Of a stretch of 41,867 nucleotides of DNA, positions 7,641 to 15,933 are shown piece by piece (positions within the stretch are counted from its first letter, which is position 1; each line of letters opens with the position of its first letter). The notes under the pieces were generated by a model. The model was not told the origin of the DNA. It searched no databases and saw nothing but the letters and a program-made list of their open reading frames with translations. The stretch is from Prauserella rugosa. GTDB lineage: Bacteria; Actinomycetota; Actinomycetes; Mycobacteriales; Pseudonocardiaceae. A program made the translations under genes and the position numbers. Location of the stretch: positions 1 to 41,867 of the forward strand of contig NZ_JOIJ01000025.1 in the NCBI RefSeq assembly GCF_000719975.1. The letters are read 5' to 3'.

Positions 7641-8407
7641 ACGTGACCTCCGGCGAGGCGGGCGCCGTGGGCGGTCAGTTCGAGCAGCAGTGGCAGCAGA
7701 CCGGGGATGGCCGCCACGCACCCGACGAGCGTGGCGGGAAAGATCAGCCGGGTTTCCCAGGCCGAGCCGGTGCGGAACCGCAGCCAGCGCGGTGGGCGGA
7801 TCTCGTACCAGGTCTCGCCTGCGATGGGCAGAGGGAACAGGAACGGGCAGCCGGACAGGGTGAGCGCGTCGCCGAGGCAGTGGGTTATGCACCCCACGGC
7901 GACGGCCAGGCCGAGGAGTGGTCCGAGAGTGGCCAGCTCGCCCATCGGGTCGGCGAGCCCTATCAGCCACCACACGGCCGCGCCGATGGCGGCGGGAAGG
8001 ACCCAGTCGCCGAGGGCGTTCTCGGCCAGCAGCAGGCCGAACACGACCACTGCCAAGCTGGCCCACGGGGTGATGGCGGCGGCTCCGGCGGTGGCCGCGC
8101 CACAGATGAGAGCGAACAGCACGGTGTGAGACAGGTGCCGGTGTGTGCCGCTGCCGTTCTCGTCGCGCGGTCCTTTCGTGGCCTGATACAGCGCCGCGGA
8201 GGCAGCGCGCAGGCCGCGGGAGAGCAGGCCGGTGATCGGGCCGAGCAGTCGCGAGGCGCGGGCGTTCGGGTGGTCCAGGTCAGGCAGTAGGGCGTAGCCG
8301 GCGGTGGTGGCGGCGAACACCAGCGTTTGCGGGGTGTCGGTGCCGACGGCCGGGGCGACGAGCAGGCCGGCGAGCAGGCCCGTGGCAGCATGGGTTTTGC
8401 CCATCAT
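7637..8407 (-). CDS. YdjM-type membrane metal-dependent hydrolase (PF04307-like)
   Basis: About 256 residues with the family motifs in order: KTHAATGLLAG at the N-terminus (H6), LLPDLDHPNARASR (D43, D45, H46), HRHLSHT (H89-H94) and HCLGDALTLSG, together with five or more membrane helices. These are the putative metal ligands of the inner-membrane hydrolase family that includes YdjM. ATG 8407 and 8404 are both possible; GGAGGTG lies 8-14 bases upstream. It is the first gene of the cargo operon that runs down to 730, separated from the transfer genes by two hairpins. Confidence 0.88.
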   Translation of the reverse strand: MMGKTHAATGLLAGLLVAPAVGTDTPQTLVFAATTAGYALLPDLDHPNARASRLLGPITGLLSRGLRAASAALYQATKGPRDENGSGTHRHLSHTVLFALICGAATAGAAAITPWASLAVVVFGLLLAENALGDWVLPAAIGAAVWWLIGLADPMGELATLGPLLGLAVAVGCITHCLGDALTLSGCPFLFPLPIAGETWYEIRPPRWLRFRTGSAWETRLIFPATLVGCVAAIPGLLPLLLELTAHGARLAGGHV

Positions 8408-8453
8408 CGGGGAAACACCTCCCCCTTTCGTTTCGTCGAGTGGTGGGTGGAGA

Positions 8454-8505
8454 CCGGGTGCGGCGCGGGGTTGTCTGTGGAAGGGCGCGTCCGCGCCGCA
8501 CCCGG
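8454..8505 (-). terminator. Hairpin upstream of the cargo operon
   Basis: A perfect 15-bp inverted repeat (8454-8468 against 8491-8505) with a 22-base loop. There is no T-run. It may be a terminator or an attenuator in the leader of the YdjM-type gene. Confidence 0.55.
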
Positions 8506-8578
8506 CAGTAGCGGTGGTGTCGAAGAGTGAGGGCCTGGCCCGGAGCGTTTCGCCGTCGGCGTTCTCGTCTGGGCATGA

Positions 8579-8618
8579 GGAAGGCCCCGCCACCACTGGG
8601 TTGGTGACGGGGCCTTCC
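8579..8618 (-). terminator. Intrinsic-terminator-like hairpin ending the transfer operon
   Basis: GGAAGGCCCCGCCACCA (8579-8595) pairs with TGGTGACGGGGCCTTCC (8602-8618) with one mismatch. It lies 16 bases beyond the stop of the small gene 8634-8822. The same GAAGGCCCCGCC arm recurs in the hairpin at 14187-14231. Confidence 0.75.
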
Positions 8619-8633
8619 TTCGGGGGCGGGGAG

Positions 8634-8822
8634 TCAGCGGCGCCGGTCGGCGGCTTCCGCTTGTTGTGCGACCACGAGGGCCTGTGTTGCGGTGGCGAGG
8701 GCGATCACCGCGAGTGCGCGTTGCTCCTCGGTGGATTTGCCGTCGACGCCGCGGAACACGCGTTGTGCCTCGTGGAAGGCGTCTTCGGCCTCGCTGGCGA
8801 GGACGCCGTAGGACTTGCTCAA
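8634..8822 (-). CDS. Small hypothetical protein downstream of traB (62 aa)
   Basis: I place the start at TTG 8822, because AAGGAG lies eight bases upstream and TTGA overlaps the stop of the translocase gene. A GTG at 8852 would add ten residues. The protein is one or two long helices (EAEDAFHEAQRVF and ALAVIALATATQALVVAQQAE). No known family. It is the last gene of the transfer operon. Confidence 0.6.
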   Translation of the reverse strand: MSKSYGVLASEAEDAFHEAQRVFRGVDGKSTEEQRALAVIALATATQALVVAQQAEAADRRR

Positions 8823-11248
8823 ACCTCGTTCTCCTTCTTCCTGTTGATCCACTTGCCGTTTTCGGTTTTCGCGACCAGGCCGCGCTTGGCGGCAGCCTGG
8901 AGCCGTTTCGTCGCGGCCTGGCGGCTGATGCCGAGCAGGTCCGCGACCAGCGACGCGGTGTGTTCCTTGCCGTCCCAGCCGAGCGCGTCGAGCAGCGCGC
9001 GCTCGGATTCGGATACTGGTTCGCGCTCGAGCACCTGCGCGGCCTGAATGTCCGCGTCAGTCGGGCCGGTGTCCTCGACATCGTCGGCAAGCTCGTCGCC
9101 ATCGTCGAACAGGTGCATTGGCGTGGCATCCGGAACAGCGAACAACTGCGGTTCGGTCTGCTGCCCTCCCGCCGGGGCGACGATGTTGCCCACGGAGGCG
9201 ACGTCCATCGCCGCGGCGGTGCGGTTGTCCAGCTCGGCGGGCTCGTAGCGCGACATCCACACCTCGGGGTAGTCCTGCCCCGCATCCCGGTCCGGCCCAC
9301 CGGGGCCGTAGGGGTCGCGCGGGTCTTCCGGGGTGTAGACCAGCGACGGCACGCGGTACATCGCCGACGGCCGATCATCGGCCCCGGGCCGGTAGCCGAA
9401 TCCACCGAAGGGCAGAGCACCCAGGTTGGGGGTGCCGTTGGGCAACATGCCGCCACGGGTTTTCGGGGTGAACCGCAGCGTGAACAGGTTCTGCGACCCG
9501 CTAGTGGCCGAGCGCAGACGTTCCGACCCGCCGAGGGTGTCGTGCAGGTCGATGTCCTGATCTGCCAGCACCAGCGCACCACCGGTCTTACGAGACTCGC
9601 TGGCCCAGAACCCGAGCGCGTTGCCGTACTTCTCGTACTCGCGCGGCCCTTCCTTGCCGTTCTCGTCGATCGGGCCGGGGAACCGCATGGTGGCAATCCG
9701 GTGACACTCGTCGATGATCACCATGAGCGGTGGACGGTGCGGGTCGTAGTGGTACTGCCCGTCGAGCTGGCGGGCCAGCTCGGTGTCCTCGCTCAGCTCC
9801 CGGCTCCGTTCGTCCAGGAACGCCGACATACGTGCCCACAGGGTGGCTACATCGTCCGGGCTGGAGGTGTAGAACTCGTCGGCGGCGCGCTTGAGCATCG
9901 GCGACGAGGACCCGTTCTGCCCGTCGGCGTAGATGATGTACACGCCGAGCATCCGCAGCGCCACGGCGAGCACGTTGAGCAGCACGGACTTGCCGCCGCC
10001 GGTTCCTGCCAGGACATAGCCGGACATGACGCCGGCAGCACCGCCCAGGTCGTAGACCGCATGGCCGGTGCCGTCGACGAAGTGCCCGACCACGATCTGG
10101 ATGTGCGCGGCGTAGGGCACCTCCCACCGGGAGTGCACGATCTTGCCGTTGGCGTAGACGATCGGGCCGGTGTAGTCGTACGACGGCGTGGCCACGACGT
10201 GGCGCATCCACACCACGGCCGGGTTGACCTCGTCCGGTTCGAACGAAAGCTTGTCCTGCATCACGCCGAGCTTCATCGCGATCTTCTTGATGTGCCCCGA
10301 CACCTCGTCAGCGACCATGTCCCGGTCGGAGTCCAGGACGATGCGATAGGACTCGACAGCCGCGTTCTGCTCATGCGCTGTGATCGTCGATCCGGGAACC
10401 ACAGAGGTGGCCACGCGGTTCTCCCACGCAGTCAGGATGCCCATGATCCGCTGGTGCTGCGCGTCCAGCTGGTCCGGCTCCGGTTCGGATTCCGGCTCCG
10501 GCTCGGGCTCTCGGGTGTCCTCGTCTGGCTTCGGCGGGATGGTGTGTTCGACGTTCTTCCACCACGGCAGGGCCAGCACCGCGGTACCGGCCACGAGGAT
10601 GAACCAGGCGGCGCCGATGTTCGGCGTGGACCAGGTAATCAGCGAAGCCAGTGCCACGAACAGCAGACCGAGCAGACCGCCGAGCTTGGCGCGCTGGTGG
10701 AACCGGGCAGGCACGCGATCGCGCACCGGGGCCAGTCGCTTGCCGGCGCCGCGGGTCCACAACCACCACGCGCCACCGCCAGCCACAGCAGTCATCACGC
10801 CCGCGGGCACCACGGGCACGGTGACGCCCCAGCCGGCGCCGAGGGCGCCGCACACGGCGAACGGGGCTGCCATCGCCCACGGGGCGAGCTGTTTACGGTT
10901 GCGGTACACGGCGGTGATCACGTCGGACTTGACCGATCGTCCGGCGGCCTTGGCGTGCTCGACGGCCCACTGCTTGCGGTACTCGGCGTGCACCTCACGC
11001 TTGGCGCGCTTGGCGACCTCGCTCTCCAGGGAGGTGCGCATGGCCGTCTCGGTGAGCGGGTTGAAATTCTCACCGCGCTTCTTCGCTGCCTTCGCGTCCT
11101 TGGACTGCCGCTTCATCGCTGCGGCGGTCGCCTCTTTGAGGAGCTTCTCCGTGCGGGCCTGGACGTCGGCCTCGCGACGTTGCTTGCGGGTCGAGTTCTC
11201 GTCGACGAGCTCGTCGTCGACGACGTCAGGTTGAGTCGCCGTCGTCAT
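8819..11248 (-). CDS. FtsK/SpoIIIE-like DNA translocase, TraB-type conjugation protein
   Basis: At 809 residues this is the key transfer gene. It has a charged N-terminal region, two to four membrane helices (about residues 122-160 and 189-230) and an acidic proline/glutamate linker (about 245-260). An FtsK-like ATPase follows, with Walker A GTGGGKS (415-421) and Walker B LMVIIDECH (508-516), and a C-terminal winged helix (about 755-800; LLGISRQAATKRLQAAAKRGLV) that resembles the DNA-reading gamma domain. In actinomycetes one such hexameric pump moves double-stranded plasmid DNA between hyphae after binding a clt site. The ATG at 11248 fits the N-terminus. Downstream coupling is by a 4-base overlap. 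Confidence 0.92.
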   Translation of the reverse strand: MTTATQPDVVDDELVDENSTRKQRREADVQARTEKLLKEATAAAMKRQSKDAKAAKKRGENFNPLTETAMRTSLESEVAKRAKREVHAEYRKQWAVEHAKAAGRSVKSDVITAVYRNRKQLAPWAMAAPFAVCGALGAGWGVTVPVVPAGVMTAVAGGGAWWLWTRGAGKRLAPVRDRVPARFHQRAKLGGLLGLLFVALASLITWSTPNIGAAWFILVAGTAVLALPWWKNVEHTIPPKPDEDTREPEPEPESEPEPDQLDAQHQRIMGILTAWENRVATSVVPGSTITAHEQNAAVESYRIVLDSDRDMVADEVSGHIKKIAMKLGVMQDKLSFEPDEVNPAVVWMRHVVATPSYDYTGPIVYANGKIVHSRWEVPYAAHIQIVVGHFVDGTGHAVYDLGGAAGVMSGYVLAGTGGGKSVLLNVLAVALRMLGVYIIYADGQNGSSSPMLKRAADEFYTSSPDDVATLWARMSAFLDERSRELSEDTELARQLDGQYHYDPHRPPLMVIIDECHRIATMRFPGPIDENGKEGPREYEKYGNALGFWASESRKTGGALVLADQDIDLHDTLGGSERLRSATSGSQNLFTLRFTPKTRGGMLPNGTPNLGALPFGGFGYRPGADDRPSAMYRVPSLVYTPEDPRDPYGPGGPDRDAGQDYPEVWMSRYEPAELDNRTAAAMDVASVGNIVAPAGGQQTEPQLFAVPDATPMHLFDDGDELADDVEDTGPTDADIQAAQVLEREPVSESERALLDALGWDGKEHTASLVADLLGISRQAATKRLQAAAKRGLVAKTENGKWINRKKENEV

Positions 11249-11301
11249 CGGCCGGATTCCTCTCTGGAGTTGATGCGGGAGGTGGTGCCGAGGGGCCCAG
11301 A

Positions 11302-11336
11302 GACCGCACCCACCCGACAGGCGAGTGGATGCGGTC
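11302..11336 (-). terminator. Hairpin between the coiled-coil gene and traB
   Basis: GACCGCACCCAC (11302-11313) pairs with GTGGATGCGGTC (11325-11336) with one mismatch and an 11-base loop. No T-run is present, so it may only partly terminate, or may protect the mRNA 3' end. Confidence 0.5.
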
Positions 11337-11353
11337 GAGTGCTGCTCGGCAGC

Positions 11354-12712
11354 TCAGGCGTTGGCGTAGAAGCTGGTGTTCTTCGCGACATCGCCGGAGT
11401 GGCTGGCGACCTGCTCGGAGATGCCGGTCTGCGAATCGAGCGACGAGGAGATCGTGGTGAACGCCGAGCGAGCGCCGTCAGCGGTGGCCGACAGCTCCGA
11501 CCAGCGATCCCGCACACCCTGGGTGGCGGTGAGCATGGCCTGGATCTGCTCTGCGGCCTGGCCCAGTGCCGCGGCGGTGCGTTCCATGCCTTCGCCCGCG
11601 AGCGTGGAGTGGGCCATCTCGAGGCGGGAGAGCTGGCTGCGCAGTTCCTCGCAGGTGCGCTCGACTTCGGCGCGCTGCGCGTCCGCGGTCGCGATCATGC
11701 GGTCCGTGGCGGTCTTGCCCTGGCGTGCGAAGTGCTGCGCGTCCGCGAGGGTGGTGATCTCGCCGGTGGCTCCGGTCGTCGAGTTGGCTGCGGTCATGGT
11801 CTGGTCCTCCTTGGTGGGGATGGTGCTGCCGACGTCGGAAGTTCCGGCGTCGGAGTTGTCGCTGGTGTTGTCGTTTCCGCGAACCCAGGTGCGTTCGATC
11901 TGTCCGTCGTCATGGACCTGCCAGTGCTCGTCCGGCTCAGCGGTCACGGACACACCACGGGCGACGCGGTCGGCGAGGATCGCCTTCGCCGCGGCCTGGC
12001 GCTCGTCGCCGTCGCGGCGAGCGAGTGCGGCGAGCACGGCGTCGGGCATGGCATCGAGGCGCATGCGTTCGGGTTCGTCGCCGTCCTTGTTCTGCTCGGC
12101 GGCTTCGTCGGCGATGGCGTCGTCACCGCCGTTGGCGTCGGGGGCGTCCTTGTTGGTCTCGCGCTGCCGGAACGGCAGCACCTTCGCTGGTTCAGCGTCG
12201 GTCTTGTCCTGTTCGTCGACCACCTCCTTGTCGGTCTTTCCTTCGTCGGTTTTGCGGGCGGCGAGGACGGCCTTGAGGCGACTGCCTTTCTCGGCGTCGC
12301 GGAACGCGGTCAGGGCGCGCTCCCGCCTGGCCCGCCGACCGGCTTTCTTTTCGAGCTTGGCCTGCTCGGCGCGGTAGCCGGCATCGCTGAACTCGTCGCG
12401 ATGCGCCTCAAGCCACTCACGATCGGCCTTGCGCTTACCGGCGTTCTTGGCTCGCCGCTTCTCTGCCGCGTTGCCCAGCAACCGGCGCAGGTAGCCGTCC
12501 TTAGGCTTGCCGTTCTTGCCCTTCGTGCGGCCGGTGACCGCTCCGGCAGCACGGCGGGCCGCCTTGCTGCGCCGTTCAGCCGCTTCCTGCGACGGCAGCG
12601 GCCCTTCCCGGCCTTTGGCGATGTGGGCGACGTCCTTGGCGGCCCCGCCGACGACACCACCGAGCAGGCCGGAGCCGAGGACGATCAGGAACGCGATCGT
12701 TCCGGGATCCAT
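11354..12712 (-). CDS. Transfer-operon membrane protein with charged and coiled-coil regions (452 aa)
   Basis: A membrane segment near the N-terminus (MDPGTIAFLIVLGSGLLGGV) is followed by about 150 lysine/arginine-rich residues, an acidic middle (residues 160-220) and a helical C-terminal third (AQRAEVERTCEELRSQLSRLE), probably coiled coil. No family is recognised. It lies directly upstream of traB and probably helps form the transfer apparatus. Inside the frame an ATG at 11797 is preceded by AAGGAGG (11806-11812) at ideal spacing. A separate C-terminal protein of 147 residues (MTAANSTTG...) may therefore also be made. Confidence 0.75.
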   Translation of the reverse strand: MDPGTIAFLIVLGSGLLGGVVGGAAKDVAHIAKGREGPLPSQEAAERRSKAARRAAGAVTGRTKGKNGKPKDGYLRRLLGNAAEKRRAKNAGKRKADREWLEAHRDEFSDAGYRAEQAKLEKKAGRRARRERALTAFRDAEKGSRLKAVLAARKTDEGKTDKEVVDEQDKTDAEPAKVLPFRQRETNKDAPDANGGDDAIADEAAEQNKDGDEPERMRLDAMPDAVLAALARRDGDERQAAAKAILADRVARGVSVTAEPDEHWQVHDDGQIERTWVRGNDNTSDNSDAGTSDVGSTIPTKEDQTMTAANSTTGATGEITTLADAQHFARQGKTATDRMIATADAQRAEVERTCEELRSQLSRLEMAHSTLAGEGMERTAAALGQAAEQIQAMLTATQGVRDRWSELSATADGARSAFTTISSSLDSQTGISEQVASHSGDVAKNTSFYANA

Positions 12713-12731
12713 AGCGGGTACTCCTTTTCTG

Positions 12732-13226
12732 TTAGGTGACGGCGTTGATCAGAGCGGTAGGTCCGGCCAGAGCAACCCACTGGACAGCGCCGGTGAACAT
12801 CGTCGCGATCCATCCGACCGAGGCCCATGCCAACGGCGGAGCGGCGAACACCAGCGTCTTCGCGCGCTTTTCCGGGTTGAGGTCCAGCAGGTCGATCACG
12901 GCGGCGGCGAGCAGGATGCCGAACGCGATGCTGAACGTGATCTCCGCGGCCCCGGCGCTGGCGCCGAACACTGACGCAACCCCCGTGCCAACCCAAAGCA
13001 GCACCGACCCGACGATCTGCGCGATGGACTGCCAGCCTTCGGGGAACCAGGGCAGCGGTGCGGTGAACAACACCCACACGCCGAACAGCAGCAGCACGAA
13101 CTGAATGAACGCGAGCCAGTCGAACTTGCCCTTCGACAAGCGCGACAGGAGTTGGCTCTGGTTGAGGAGAGCTCGCAGGGCTAACAGCGCGATCCCCGCG
13201 GGCCAGAGGAGGAAATCGATCCCCAT
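12732..13226 (-). CDS. Polytopic membrane protein of the transfer operon (164 aa)
   Basis: Four or so membrane helices are visible: LLWPAGIALLALRALL, FIQFVLLLFGVWVLF, IAQIVGSVLLWVGTGVASVF and ITFSIAFGILLAAAVI, with a further hydrophobic end. The ATG at 13226 (MGIDFLLWPAG) is preceded by AAAGGAACC. It resembles the small Spd-like membrane proteins that accompany TraB and affect intramycelial spreading, but I cannot assign it to a family from sequence alone. Confidence 0.75.
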   Translation of the reverse strand: MGIDFLLWPAGIALLALRALLNQSQLLSRLSKGKFDWLAFIQFVLLLFGVWVLFTAPLPWFPEGWQSIAQIVGSVLLWVGTGVASVFGASAGAAEITFSIAFGILLAAAVIDLLDLNPEKRAKTLVFAAPPLAWASVGWIATMFTGAVQWVALAGPTALINAVT

Positions 13227-13240
13227 GGTCGGGTTCCTTT

Positions 13241-13789
13241 CTATTCGGTGATGGTGTGGATCTGCGCGGGGATCCACGTGGCGATGTGGGCGATGGGCTG
13301 CAGGACCGGCACGGCCAGCAACGCCGCTGTCAGGAGCGCGGCGACGACGGCGCGGGTCGGGGTGGAGATGACCCACTGGCAGGCGTTGAGGCCGTACACG
13401 CCGACCATGGCCAGCGCCCCGTAGATCTGGGCGCCGATGCGCAGCGGGCCGGATTCGGCGATCTGCGCGCCCTGCTGGGCTCGGCGGTAGACCTCGCTGG
13501 CGGAGTAGGGCCGTTCGGTGAACAGCGGCATGTCGAACCGAACCCCGGCGACGACCTGCCGGTAGCGGGACGGTTCGGACTCGCCGTCGGCATCGTCGTG
13601 TTCGACGACGTCGTCGAGATCGGCGTCGGGTTCGTCAGCGGGCGTGTCGACGACGACGGGGATTTCCGTGGTCGTTTCCCCTGGCGTCTCGGCCGGCACG
13701 TCCGGAACGGCTTGCAGGTGGGTGGGTCGTTCGTCCGGTTCAGCGGCGGCCGTGGCCGCAGCTGGTTCGATGTGTTCAGGCAGCGGCAC
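13241..13789 (-). CDS. Membrane protein with acidic N-terminal region (182 aa)
   Basis: Residues 1-75 are rich in proline, glutamate and aspartate (DDVVEHDDADGESEPSRYR) and probably disordered. Two hydrophobic segments follow near the C-terminus (GALAMVGVYGLNACQWVI and AVVAALLTAALLAVPVLQPI). The conserved-looking block between them and the acidic part (VVAGVRFDMPLFTERPYSA) may be the functional site. It overlaps the preceding gene by 14 bases and is 14 bases from the next. I infer a role in the transfer complex from position only. Confidence 0.72.
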   Translation of the reverse strand: MPLPEHIEPAAATAAAEPDERPTHLQAVPDVPAETPGETTTEIPVVVDTPADEPDADLDDVVEHDDADGESEPSRYRQVVAGVRFDMPLFTERPYSASEVYRRAQQGAQIAESGPLRIGAQIYGALAMVGVYGLNACQWVISTPTRAVVAALLTAALLAVPVLQPIAHIATWIPAQIHTITE

Positions 13790-14141
13790 GGCCGCCTCCC
13801 TTCCTCTTCTTGTTGGCCGCGCTCCGGCGGGTGCCGGTGCGGATGATCTGGTCAGCGGTGCGGATCATGTGCTGCACGAGTTCGTCGACCACGTGTTGCT
13901 CGGGCTCGTAGCGGCCCAGAGCTGAGCGCAGGTATTCGCGAGCCGCATCGATCTGCCCGGCCAGGTCCCCGCGGCGCTGCTGCACGCGGGCGTGGGCGGT
14001 GGACTTGCCGGCGGAGATGGCGCGGTCACGCTCGCGCTGGTCGGTTTCCCCGGCAGGCAGGTGGGTGCGATTGCGTCGCAAGACGCCGGGTTTGGTGGTG
14101 CGCGCGCCCGGTGCGGGCACGGTTCGCCGGTGACCGGCCAT
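13776..14141 (-). CDS. Small basic protein at the head of the transfer operon (121 aa)
   Basis: ATG 14141 (MAGHRRTVPAPGARTTKPG) follows CAGGAGC. The N-terminus is very basic, and the rest is helical (DLAGQIDAAREYLRSALGRY, VVDELVQHMIRTADQIIRT) with a basic tail (RRSAANKKRKGGGR). This composition suggests nucleic-acid binding, but no known motif is present. It is the first gene after the double hairpin at 14187-14344, so a promoter probably lies within 14142-14186. Confidence 0.65.
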   Translation of the reverse strand: MAGHRRTVPAPGARTTKPGVLRRNRTHLPAGETDQRERDRAISAGKSTAHARVQQRRGDLAGQIDAAREYLRSALGRYEPEQHVVDELVQHMIRTADQIIRTGTRRSAANKKRKGGGRAAA

Positions 14142-14186
14142 CGGTGTGCTCCTGTCGTGATCGAGGAGAAGTTCAGGCATGAGGGC

Positions 14187-14231
14187 GAAGGCCCCGCCCG
14201 ACGGGGGATCAAGGGGTCGGGCGGGGCCTTC
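14187..14231 (-). terminator. Strong terminator-like hairpin
   Basis: GAAGGCCCCGCCCGAC (14187-14202) pairs perfectly with GTCGGGCGGGGCCTTC (14216-14231). This is the second of two hairpins that follow the DUF2637 gene, and it separates it from the transfer operon. Confidence 0.78.
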
Positions 14232-14302
14232 TGGGGTCACCACGCGGTCCTGTGTCGGGGGATGAGCTGTGCTCACACCGGACGTGGTGGTGACGGTGAA
14301 GT

Positions 14303-14344
14303 CCGTGCCCTGGCCGGGTCTGGGGGTCACCAGCCAGGGCACGG
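14303..14344 (-). terminator. Hairpin immediately after the DUF2637 gene
   Basis: CCGTGCCCTGGC (14303-14314) pairs perfectly with GCCAGGGCACGG (14333-14344). It starts three bases after the stop codon. No T-run. Confidence 0.65.
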
Positions 14345-14346
14345 GG

Positions 14347-15408
14347 TCAGTTGAGCCAGTCGGCGCGCTGGTTGAGCAGCTTGCTCAGGTGCGGCCGGGA
14401 CGGCGGGGTCTTGCCCTGCGCGAGGATCGCGTCGCGCAGCTGCGCCGGCGTCCTCGCTCCCGCCTCACGGCCGATGGCGAGCGCTTCCTCCGACGACACA
14501 GCCTTGGCCGTCTGCTTCGACTTCGCCTGCCTCGCAGGCGCAGCGGAACGCGTCGGGACGGTGACCTCCGCAGTGGTGGGCGCGGGTTTCGCCGCGGTCT
14601 GCTGGGCGGCGCGTTCCTGCGCGGTCCACTGGTGCAGCGCCGAGGCCGCCGAGTGCACGAACACCGCCAACAGACACGGGACCAGCAGCGCGGCCGCCGT
14701 CGACGTCCAGGCGTAGGACTCGGGGATGCCGGCCATCGTCTGCCCCGTGATCTCGTGACCGGTCACGTTGAACACCAACGACGCCGCCAACGTCAGCGCG
14801 CCCAAGGCCCAGCCGTTGCGGCGAAACACCGGATTCGACGTGAGTCCGGCCATGACCACGCCCGCGACCGCGCCCGCGTCGATCACGACCGGGAACAACT
14901 TCGCGAGCCAGCCGGTCCAGCCGTAGTGCTCGGCGGCGATCGCCATCATGTCGAACGACAACACGAACGCGCCGAGGGAGACGGCGGCGGCCATGACGCA
15001 CACCGTGATCACCTGGCGCTGGGTGATCTCCTCCGTGGGCTTGGTCTTCTTCGGCGTCTTGGGGCGCTTGGTCGTCTTGGCTTCGGTGCGGGCATCGATC
15101 CACCGGGCAACTGCCGGCCTGACGATCGGCTCCCGTTTCCTCGTCCCGCTGTCCTGCTCCGGCCCGGGCTCCTCCTCGGCCTTCTCTGGCTTCGCCGGTT
15201 CAGGCTCGGAGGCCGGGGCGTCTTCGGAGGCCGGGGTGTCTGGTGTGGTGGCATCCGACCGGTCGACCGCATCGAACGGCGCTGTGTCGCTCATGGGGTC
15301 GTACTCGCGGTGCATCAGCTCGCGGATGTCGTCAGGGGTCGCGTTGCTGCCGCCGGGGATCCAGAGTCCGCTCGAGGTCTGGCGGGCGGGCGGGATCGGG
15401 TCGGTCAC
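14347..15408 (-). CDS. DUF2637-type membrane protein of conjugative elements (353 aa)
   Basis: The protein has an acidic N-terminal region, a lysine-rich segment (TEAKTTKRPKTPKKTKPTEE) and four membrane helices in the middle: ITVCVMAAAVSLGAFVLSFD, LFPVVIDAGAVAGVVMAGL, ALGALTLAASLVFNVTGHE and AALLVPCLLAVFVHSAASAL. The C-terminal part looks like a helix-turn-helix (SEEALAIGREAG...LSKLLNQRADWLN). The membrane block with the HYGW...FPVVIDAG signature fits DUF2637, found on actinomycete conjugative plasmids next to transfer genes. GTG 15408 is chosen because AAGGAGAG is six bases upstream. Confidence 0.82.
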   Translation of the reverse strand: MTDPIPPARQTSSGLWIPGGSNATPDDIRELMHREYDPMSDTAPFDAVDRSDATTPDTPASEDAPASEPEPAKPEKAEEEPGPEQDSGTRKREPIVRPAVARWIDARTEAKTTKRPKTPKKTKPTEEITQRQVITVCVMAAAVSLGAFVLSFDMMAIAAEHYGWTGWLAKLFPVVIDAGAVAGVVMAGLTSNPVFRRNGWALGALTLAASLVFNVTGHEITGQTMAGIPESYAWTSTAAALLVPCLLAVFVHSAASALHQWTAQERAAQQTAAKPAPTTAEVTVPTRSAAPARQAKSKQTAKAVSSEEALAIGREAGARTPAQLRDAILAQGKTPPSRPHLSKLLNQRADWLN

Positions 15409-15458
15409 GGTGGTCTCTCCTTCGTCTGTGTTCGGTAGTCCCGGCGGACTGGGCTGCA

Positions 15459-15502
15459 CACGGCCACCGGGGGAACGCCAGCAGGGGGCTGGCGTGGCCG
15501 TG
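15459..15502 (-). terminator. Two-part hairpin upstream of the DUF2637 gene
   Basis: CACGGCCA (15459-15466) pairs with TGGCCGTG (15495-15502), enclosing a second perfect stem CGCCAGC/GCTGGCG. It lies between the stop at 15539 and the DUF2637 start. Confidence 0.6.
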
Positions 15503-15538
15503 CGCAACCCGGCACGCAGGGGCGCCAGATCGGGGCGG

Positions 15539-15697
15539 TCAAAAGATGTTCGCGGCGAACTCGACGATGTTCTGCGCCGCGTCTCCGAGGAGGCCGAATC
15601 CATCGCGGACGATGCCGGCGGCTCGTTCCGGCGATCCGATGATCAGGAACAACACCAGCCCGACAACGGCGATGATCAGCAGCTTTTTACCTTTCAC
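15539..15697 (-). CDS. Tiny membrane protein (52 aa)
   Basis: MKGKKLLIIAVVGLVLFLII gives a basic start and one membrane helix. A short amphipathic tail follows (AAGIVRDGFGLLGDAAQNI). GTG 15697 overlaps the preceding stop as GTGA. No family is recognised. It is the last gene of the operon starting at 16277. Confidence 0.65.
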   Translation of the reverse strand: MKGKKLLIIAVVGLVLFLIIGSPERAAGIVRDGFGLLGDAAQNIVEFAANIF

Positions 15698-15933
15698 AGC
15701 CGCACCTCGTCGTCGATCTCGCTGTCCTCGACGTCCCCGGCGGGTTCGGCCAGGTGCAGGCCGACGATGAGCATCAACGTGACCGCCACTGCCGCGTACA
15801 GCGCCGGGCGGATATCGGCGGTAGCGACGGTGAACGCCAAGCCGGCGCCGGTGGCTCCTGCGGCGAGGACGGTGACGATCACGAGCGCCACCTGCCGCCA
15901 CACGGCCAATTCGCGAATCTCGGTGCCCGTCAT
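15694..15933 (-). CDS. Small two-helix membrane protein (79 aa)
   Basis: Start MTGTEIRELAVWRQ, then two membrane helices (VALVIVTVLAAGATGAGLAF and ALYAAVAVTLMLIVGLHLA) with an acidic C-terminal tail. ATG 15933 overlaps the preceding stop, and its own stop overlaps the next start. Its role is unknown, and it is one of several tiny membrane proteins in this part of the element. Confidence 0.68.
   Translation of the reverse strand: MTGTEIRELAVWRQVALVIVTVLAAGATGAGLAFTVATADIRPALYAAVAVTLMLIVGLHLAEPAGDVEDSEIDDEVRL

Noticed and set aside
8666..12739. Plus-strand open frame of 1357 codons
   Set aside because: It is the antisense shadow of the FtsK/TraB-like gene and its upstream neighbour. The composition is typical of a GC-rich mirror frame, and the minus strand has clear Walker motifs.
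14269..15438. Plus-strand open frame of 389 codons
   Set aside because: It is antisense to the DUF2637-type gene with its four membrane helices.
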